Source: JAVBPR01 sp031549485 (GTDB lineage: Bacteria; Bacillota; Clostridia; Oscillospirales; Feifaniaceae). From it: a stretch of 17,007 nucleotides of DNA. This document shows, piece after piece, positions 12,714 through 17,007 of this stretch (position 1 is the stretch's first letter; every line of letters begins with the position of its first letter). Under the pieces are notes generated by a model. It was not told the origin of the DNA, ran no database searches, and saw nothing but the letters and a program-made list of their open reading frames with translations. The translations under genes were made by a program, and so were the position numbers. The DNA lies in assembly GCA_031549485.1 (NCBI GenBank), contig JAVBPR010000024.1:1-17007 (forward strand). The letters are read 5' to 3'.

Positions 12714-14438
12714 TTAGCGTATAAGTGATTTTGCGGCGTTTGCAAGGATTTCGCCAAAAGAGAGAAGCGGGCTTCCGCTTGGAAAATCAAAGGCGCTTTC
12801 TGATGCGGAGCTTGCTCCGAAAGCCTTGAAAAAATCAACTGCGCCCGGCTCGTTATAGCCCGGCTCGGTATCGCCCGCACCGTCATCGACAGGTGCGGAT
12901 AAGTCAATAACAGAATCGCCGTCGGGCGGAGCAAGACGGGGACTTTCGGAGGTAACCGCTTTGGAGAAAGAGTAAGAAATTTTCGTATAATCGTTTATTT
13001 TAAGACCGTCACTAAACTCGGTTGCGGTGGACTGATTCAAAGAAACGGTAAAAGTAGTGCCGTCAAACGAGATTTTAACAATGCTTTCTTCCCCGTTATA
13101 TTCGTCATATGTCGCTATGTCGGCCGAAATAAATTTACCGTTTTCCTCAACGAGGGTAATTGTGAAATATGTGGGAGCGCTGTAATATCCGCCAAAGAAC
13201 AGCGATGCGATATCCGCTGTAAATGCGGTCTGCGAAATTTTATAAGTTGTTTTTCCGCCTGAAACCGTTTTCCTAAAAGCGTCGTCGCCGAAAACCGCCG
13301 CCAATGACTCTGCTTCATATACGGCATAATCCGGATCGGTTTCGGTCGCTAAGAGCATTTCGCCGATACTGCTATAGCCGATGCCTCCGATGTCGCCAAT
13401 GCCGGCAAACGAAAGCAGCGCCGGAGTCATACCACCGGGTATAACTGCCCAAGCGTCCGTGGGAATTTCGTCGCCAGTTAAAACCGACAAAAGAGATGAC
13501 CTTACATACATTTTCTGGGTTTCAAAATTTTCAATTGTTTCAACGGTGCCGTGCTGAAGCCCCGCAAGAAGCCGGATTTCCTCGGGTGTGAGCTTCGAGA
13601 GATCGGTCGAAATAAGATTCTCGCTGATATCTGAGCTGTAGCTGAATTTCGAGTCGGAAGCCGTTTTGTTTTCAATCGAGGTTCCGGTCAGGTTGAATTT
13701 GATTTCGGTTATTTCCGGCTCGGCGTTCGGCGCCAAAACCTCGCTGCCTACTTTAAGCTGGGCATCATGCGAAACCTTGTAAGTTGCGTTTTTGTCGCCG
13801 TTTATCTGAGCCAAAAGGCGGTTTATTACCGTGAAATCCGCGTCGATTTCTTCGATTACCGCGGCTTTGTTATAAATTGTTGCGATCCACATTTCGCTGT
13901 CCCATGTAACGTCATAACCGATTGAGATTGCGGCGAAATAGACGGGAACGAACATAGAGCCCGACTCGGAATCGTTGAATGGAGCGACATCGCAGTGGAT
14001 AACTTCTTTGCCGCCCGGGTTCGTGACATTTATTTCGGTATTTCCTGGGGCGATTTCGATTGTTCTGTCGCCGAACAGAACGGTGGCTTTATTAGCGGCG
14101 GCGTCATACGAAACGGTCGCGCCGACAAATTCATAAAGCGCGCGGAAAGGAACCACGGTGCGGCCGTCGACAATCGTCGGCTTGCCGTAAGGAAACTCGA
14201 CAAATTCGCCGCCTACCATAACATTTACGCCCTCGGGATAAGGTGCGCCCATTTGGTCGAGCATATAGACACGCTCGTCGTTGCGGAATCTTTCGTAATC
14301 GATATTTCCGTTTTCATCAAAATAATCATCTAAATGATCATACGGGTTTTGATAGTCGCCCGCGAAAGCGTTTCCGGCAAGCGAAAAAACCAAAATTACG
14401 CATAAAAGAAAAGAAAAAACGCCCTTAAAAGTTTTCAT
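12714..14438 (-). CDS. Exported protein with copper-amine-oxidase N-terminal-like domain
   Basis: 574 residues. Residues 1-27 are a signal peptide ending NAFAG. Residues about 70-190 are a Cu_amine_oxidN1 domain, marked by VMVGGEFVEFP, GRTVVPFRALYEFVGATVSYD and MFVPVYFAAISIGYDVTWD. Despite the name this domain has no oxidase activity and is common on secreted clostridial proteins, probably in wall or ligand binding. The rest (about 200-574) is rich in Ser, Thr, Glu and Asp and resembles no catalytic family I recognise; it includes a stretch of Lys-, Ser- and Thr-rich beta-type sequence and an acidic Gly/Pro-rich segment near 505-535. No membrane anchor or SLH domain is present, so it may be released or wall-bound through the N-terminal domain. 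The ATG at 14438 has AAAGGAAG five bases upstream. It converges on the tspO-like gene. Confidence 0.87.
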   Translation of the reverse strand: MKTFKGVFSFLLCVILVFSLAGNAFAGDYQNPYDHLDDYFDENGNIDYERFRNDERVYMLDQMGAPYPEGVNVMVGGEFVEFPYGKPTIVDGRTVVPFRALYEFVGATVSYDAAANKATVLFGDRTIEIAPGNTEINVTNPGGKEVIHCDVAPFNDSESGSMFVPVYFAAISIGYDVTWDSEMWIATIYNKAAVIEEIDADFTVINRLLAQINGDKNATYKVSHDAQLKVGSEVLAPNAEPEITEIKFNLTGTSIENKTASDSKFSYSSDISENLISTDLSKLTPEEIRLLAGLQHGTVETIENFETQKMYVRSSLLSVLTGDEIPTDAWAVIPGGMTPALLSFAGIGDIGGIGYSSIGEMLLATETDPDYAVYEAESLAAVFGDDAFRKTVSGGKTTYKISQTAFTADIASLFFGGYYSAPTYFTITLVEENGKFISADIATYDEYNGEESIVKISFDGTTFTVSLNQSTATEFSDGLKINDYTKISYSFSKAVTSESPRLAPPDGDSVIDLSAPVDDGAGDTEPGYNEPGAVDFFKAFGASSASESAFDFPSGSPLLSFGEILANAAKSLIR

Positions 14439-14537
14439 AACTACTTCCTTTCATCAAAACCGAAAAATCCCTGTATATGCTAATTTTAACATACATTTTA
14501 ATTTTTGGCGCTAATAATAAATTGTAGCTAAACAAGC

Positions 14538-14568
14538 AAAAACCGTCGAGCAACGCTCGACGGTTTTT
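14538..14568. terminator. Bidirectional terminator-type hairpin, CGAGCAACGCTCG family
   Basis: Perfect 14-bp stem AAAAACCGTCGAGC (14538-14551) / GCTCGACGGTTTTT (14555-14568), loop AAC. Relative to the hairpin at 4751 it has compensating changes (CCGTCG/CGACGG for CCGCCG/CGGCGG). It lies upstream of the Cu-amine-oxidase-N gene and could insulate that gene from transcripts arriving from the pit/DUF47 operon. Confidence 0.75.
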
Positions 14569-14572
14569 ATTC

Positions 14573-14683
14573 CTCTTTTTATTCCGCTTACGGCGTCTGC
14601 TTAAATATTCTCGCCGAGAATATTAAGAACGGTGAGCTTCTTAAATCAAGTTTTATTCGAATCGGAAAATATTTATTAATATC
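14573..14683 (+). repeat. Single full copy of the ~112-bp repeat
   Basis: The T-run, TATTCC, hairpin CGCT-TAC-GGCG (one G-T pair), TCTGCTTAAATA, then the palindromic TTCTCGCCGAGAA, TATTAAGAACGGTGA, CTTAAA, AAGTTTTATTCGAATCGGAA and TATTTATTAA. The tail matches the 7726-7937 units better than the 3955-4296 units. Confidence 0.8.
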
Positions 14684-14695
14684 GTCTTTTTTGTT

Positions 14696-14729
14696 TCGCG
14701 GCTGCGCCGTTTTGCGGCGGATTCCGCGA
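14696..14729. repeat. Cloverleaf element, deletion derivative with a single arm
   Basis: Outer stem TCGCGG (14696-14701) / CCGCGA (14724-14729) encloses one hairpin CGCCG-TTTTG-CGGCG (14705-14719). Read on the minus strand the left part is identical to the start of copy 3 (CGCGGAATCCGCCGCAAAAC and onward), but the two other hairpins are missing while the terminal stem is kept. Confidence 0.7.
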
Positions 14730-14732
14730 TGT

Positions 14733-14968
14733 GCTTGTTTTCCCGTGTTCTTTTAATCAATGCCGCCACAGGCGGCTTCCAAAATTGTCAATTATCAATT
14801 GTCAATTGTCAATTGCCTACCGGGCAGACTGCGCTTTCGCACACTAACCAGTCATGCTCCGCTTGTCTGCTGGTCCATAAAAATTTCGCTGCGCCCCGCT
14901 GTCCGGCTTACGCCGGCCACGCCGTGACCTCGCGAGCATTTTTATGGGCAGACTACGCTCAAAGCACA
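14733..14968 (-). repeat. Composite repeat: border 16-mer, AATTGAC array, hairpin
   Basis: No gene is visible. On the minus strand, starting inside the DUF47 stop codon (14971), the order is the border 16-mer, about 135 bases of GC-rich sequence with several hairpins (for example around GGCCGGCGTAAGCCGG), CCGGTAGG, an AATTGAC array (14816-14782), GGAAGCC with hairpin GCCGCC-TGT-GGCGGC (14776-14762), then TTGATTAAAAG and AACACGGGAAAACA. Most of these blocks occur in the same order at 7517-7645. Confidence 0.72.
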
Positions 14969-15598
14969 CTAGCTGTTCTTCATTATGACCTCGCCGACCT
15001 GGGCGGCGGTGCGGTCAAGTGCGTCACAGCATTTTTCGAGTTTTGCGTAAATTTCAAGCCATGCTGTCGCTTCCATGGGATTTTTGCATTCCTCGAAAAG
15101 ACGGCGCACGGCATTTATATGAAGCCTGTCGGCCTGCTCCTCAAAAGAGCTGACTTCGATAATGCTTTTTCTTATCTCGGCGCCTGTCTTTTTGTAATAA
15201 CGGAAAACTTTCAAAATTTCTACAAGTTTAGCGCAGGATTTGACAATAATCTCCATGAATTCGCGCGCTTCGGGAGTAATATCATATATATGCATAGTGT
15301 AAAGTTTTATCGGAACATCTTCGATTGAATCGGTAATATCGTCAAGCGAAGATGCAAGCGCGATAATATCCTCGCGCTCGATAGGCGTGATAAAATCTTT
15401 TATGAGAAACTCGATAAGCTCATGCTGTTTTTTGTCAGCCGCATGTTCAATGGCGTGAAAATCCTCCAGCTTTTTCGGAAGATCGATGGGGTTATAGTCA
15501 AGGATAAAAGTCTGAACCTCTTTCGCGATCAAAGCGCAGCTTTTTCCCAAGTCCTCGAATCTGGCGAAATAATCCTGATCATTTCTTCTTTTTGCCAT
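14969..15598 (-). CDS. DUF47 (PhoU-like) protein, partner of the PiT transporter
   Basis: 209 residues, all helical, typical of the DUF47/TIGR00153 family of PhoU-related proteins. Visible landmarks are the metal-binding-type HAIEHAADKKQHEL (about 48-61), FITPIEREDIIALASSLDDITDSIEDV (about 69-95) and SSFEEQADRLH (about 148-158). Family members are encoded next to low-affinity phosphate transporters and are thought to restrain or regulate phosphate uptake from the cytosolic side. The ATG has GAAGGAG six bases upstream and starts 18 bases after the pit stop codon, so the two genes form an operon with pit first. The stop TAG is the start of a 16-mer shared with the response-regulator gene. Confidence 0.92.
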   Translation of the reverse strand: MAKRRNDQDYFARFEDLGKSCALIAKEVQTFILDYNPIDLPKKLEDFHAIEHAADKKQHELIEFLIKDFITPIEREDIIALASSLDDITDSIEDVPIKLYTMHIYDITPEAREFMEIIVKSCAKLVEILKVFRYYKKTGAEIRKSIIEVSSFEEQADRLHINAVRRLFEECKNPMEATAWLEIYAKLEKCCDALDRTAAQVGEVIMKNS

Positions 15599-15616
15599 GT
15601 TTTTCTCCTTCTATAA

Positions 15617-16669
15617 TTAAAAGATTTGGATGAAAAGTTTTGCAAAGAGGTAGCCTATCAGGCCGCAGCCCGGAAAGGTAAGTACCCATGCGAAAATCAT
15701 CTCATTAACAACAGACCAATTAACGGCGCTCATACGTTTTGCCGAGCCGACACCCATAATTGATGTGGTTTTTGTGTGCGTTGTGCTTACCGGCATGCCG
15801 GTAAGGGAGGAAACCAAAAGACAGCCGGCGGCGGCAATGTCGGCGGCAAATCCTTGATATTTTTCAAGTTTTACCATGTCCATACCGACCGTTTTAATGA
15901 TTCTAAGTCCGCCGATGGAGGTTCCGAGTCCCATAACAAGCGAGCAAAGAACCATAAGCCAAATCGGAATTTGGAAAGATGCTTCGGGGGTTGTCCCTTT
16001 TGCAAGGAAGATTCCGAGCATAAAAACGCCCATGAATTTCTGGCCGTCCTGCGCGCCGTGCATAAATGCCATAGCGGCCGCGCCGCCTATTTGCGCGCCG
16101 GTAAACAGTCCGTCTGTTTTGCGACGGTCGACCTTTTTAAATAGGAACTCGATGAGTTTTGTGACAAAGTAGCCCATCGCAAATCCGAGAACCGAGGAGA
16201 GAACAAGGCCGTAAACAACCTTCATCCACTCGGCGCCGTTTATACCGGAAAGGCCGTTATGTAAAGCGATTGCCGCGCCGGACAAGCCTGCGATAAGCGC
16301 GTGACTTTCGCTTGTGGGAATGCCGAATAACCATGCGACGGTTGCCCATGTCACTATTGCCACCATCGCGGCGCAAAGAGCGACAAGCGCGTCGCCGGCG
16401 TCTCCGCCGAAATCTACCATATTAGATATGGTATAGGCGATTGACGCGTTTATGGTGGTCATTACAAATACACCGAGAAAGTTGAAAACGGCTGCCATGA
16501 ATATCGCAAGGCGGGGTTTCATCGCACGGGTAGAAACGCAGGTTGCGATAGCATTCGGCGCATCTGTCCAGCCGTTAACAAGAATAACACCGATAGTAAG
16601 CAGGGTTATTATAAGTAACGGCGGGGAAGAAATAAGGCCGTGTATAAATTCGGGAAACGAAATTGTCAT
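15617..16669 (-). CDS. pit: PiT-family inorganic phosphate transporter
   Basis: 350 residues with about ten hydrophobic segments. The duplicated PiT signature is clear: NGWTDAPNAIATCVSTRAM near residues 32-50 and GMPVSTTHTKTTSIMGVG in the second half, with GIPTSESHALIAG and HGAQDGQKFMG between. It imports phosphate, usually as a metal-phosphate complex with protons or as a sodium symporter; which cation applies cannot be read here. The cytosolic loop (about 176-192) is short, giving a compact transporter. ATG 16669 has GGAGGT seven bases upstream. It is transcribed away from the rRNA-like promoter at 16876, and its own promoter is not clear: TATATT-type sequences occur in the AT-rich region 16740-16800 but lack a convincing -35. 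Confidence 0.95.
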   Translation of the reverse strand: MTISFPEFIHGLISSPPLLIITLLTIGVILVNGWTDAPNAIATCVSTRAMKPRLAIFMAAVFNFLGVFVMTTINASIAYTISNMVDFGGDAGDALVALCAAMVAIVTWATVAWLFGIPTSESHALIAGLSGAAIALHNGLSGINGAEWMKVVYGLVLSSVLGFAMGYFVTKLIEFLFKKVDRRKTDGLFTGAQIGGAAAMAFMHGAQDGQKFMGVFMLGIFLAKGTTPEASFQIPIWLMVLCSLVMGLGTSIGGLRIIKTVGMDMVKLEKYQGFAADIAAAGCLLVSSLTGMPVSTTHTKTTSIMGVGSAKRMSAVNWSVVNEMIFAWVLTFPGCGLIGYLFAKLFIQIF

Positions 16670-16819
16670 TCTATTTACCTCCGATTAAATTTAACTCTAA
16701 AGCATTTTTTCGGTTTTAGCAATAACTTTTGGCTAATTTCGTTTGGTTTCAACATAAAACTTTTTCTTCCTAATATATATATAGTGTTTTTTGACCAGTT
16801 TTTTGCCCTAAATGCACAA

Positions 16820-16905
16820 GATTTTTAAAATAATTGTCGAAAAAATAAAATTTTCAAAATTTGTTGAAAAAAGTATTGACAGAGGGGAATGGGGATTGGT
16901 ATACT
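16820..16905 (+). promoter_or_regulatory. Strong promoter with A/T-rich upstream region, rRNA-operon type
   Basis: -35 TTGACA (16876-16881, consensus), an 18-base spacer and -10 TATACT (16900-16905). The 55 bases upstream are almost pure A/T (for example AAAATTTTCAAAATTTGTTG), like an UP element. The spacer is G-rich (GGGGAATGGGG). The start would be near 16912. Confidence 0.75.
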
Positions 16906-16911
16906 AATAAA

Positions 16912-17007
16912 GCTGTCGCCGAAAACGGGTGGTAGCAACGGACCTTGAAAATTAAACAACGATAATTTACAAGACCCTTGTAAAATTTTTTTTGAGAGTA
17001 ATTTTGG
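16912..17007 (+). ncRNA. Probable pre-16S rRNA leader, cut by the window end
   Basis: ACCTTGAAAATTAAACAACG (16942-16961) is very like the CCTTGAAAACTGAACAA string that precedes rRNA genes in many Firmicutes. The window ends TTTTGAGAGTAATTTTGG, which resembles but is not the usual GAGAGTTTGATCCTGG start of 16S, so no rRNA gene base is claimed. The identification rests on the promoter type and this one string. Confidence 0.5.
16966..16993 (+). terminator. Hairpin with T-run inside the presumed rRNA leader
   Basis: TTTACAAG (16966-16973) pairs perfectly with CTTGTAAA (16977-16984), loop ACC, followed by an 8-base T-run (16986-16993). It has intrinsic-terminator form, though AT-rich, only ~55 bases after the predicted start, so it would act as an attenuator or as part of leader processing. 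Confidence 0.45.

Noticed and set aside
14729..15328. 199-codon plus-strand frame opposite DUF47
   Set aside because: It begins in repeats (encoding NCQLSIVNCQLP from the AATTGAC array) and is otherwise antisense to the DUF47 gene.
16994..17007. First bases of 16S rRNA
   Set aside because: GAGAGTAATTTTGG resembles but does not equal GAGAGTTTGATCCTGG, and the conserved CTCAG that would follow is outside the window.

Overview
The window looks like a chromosome segment of an uncultured, Gram-positive-type member of the Clostridia (Firmicutes). The evidence is S-layer homology (SLH) anchored proteins, a LysM/GH18 enzyme of the spore-cortex-lytic type, an OmpR-type two-component system next to an HtrA protease, a copper-amine-oxidase-N-like secreted protein, strong AGGAGG-type ribosome binding sites, frequent TTG starts, and an rRNA-operon-like promoter and leader at the right edge. 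Genus or species cannot be read from it.

Layout, left to right. (1) 1-1974: 3' part of a large surface protein with GAGIGGG glycine-rich repeats, an InlB-type B-repeat and three SLH domains. (2) 2113-3954: secreted LysM + GH18 glycosidase, also ending in SLH-like domains. (3) 3955-4822: gene-free; three tandem ~114-bp repeats, two cloverleaf-like inverted-repeat elements and a bidirectional terminator. (4) 4823-6694, minus strand: ychF followed directly by a DUF1624-type membrane acyltransferase gene. (5) 6818-10616, plus strand: response regulator, 430 bp of repeats, sensor histidine kinase, HtrA-like protease; the set resembles an envelope or secretion stress module. (6) 10617-11559: gene-free and built of the same repeat families. 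(7) 11560-11780, minus: two overlooked small basic ORFs with good ribosome binding sites. (8) 11907-12646, plus: a 69-residue conserved small protein and a TspO/MBR protein. (9) 12714-14438, minus: exported copper-amine-oxidase-N-domain protein. (10) 14439-14968: more repeats. (11) 14969-16669, minus: PiT phosphate transporter gene followed by a DUF47 (PhoU-like) gene. (12) 16670-17007: AT-rich region, a strong sigma-70-type promoter and a probable pre-16S leader.

The most unusual content is intergenic. At least four short sequence families recur in almost every large gap and are joined in a partly fixed order: (a) a 72-79 bp element with terminal inverted repeats enclosing three perfect or near-perfect hairpins (a cloverleaf), whose arms change sequence while keeping pairing; (b) a ~112-115 bp unit, present in tandem and singly, with a small hairpin showing double compensatory substitutions; (c) an AATTGAC-type array always followed by a GGAAGCC hairpin; (d) terminator hairpins sharing the core CGAGCAACGCTCG. 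Element borders coincide with gene ends: the same 16-mer beginning with the stop codon TAG ends two unrelated genes, an AATTGAC array supplies the stop codon of a third, and one 112-bp unit abuts the ribosome binding site of the histidine kinase gene. I found no CRISPR array, phage, transposase or tRNA gene.
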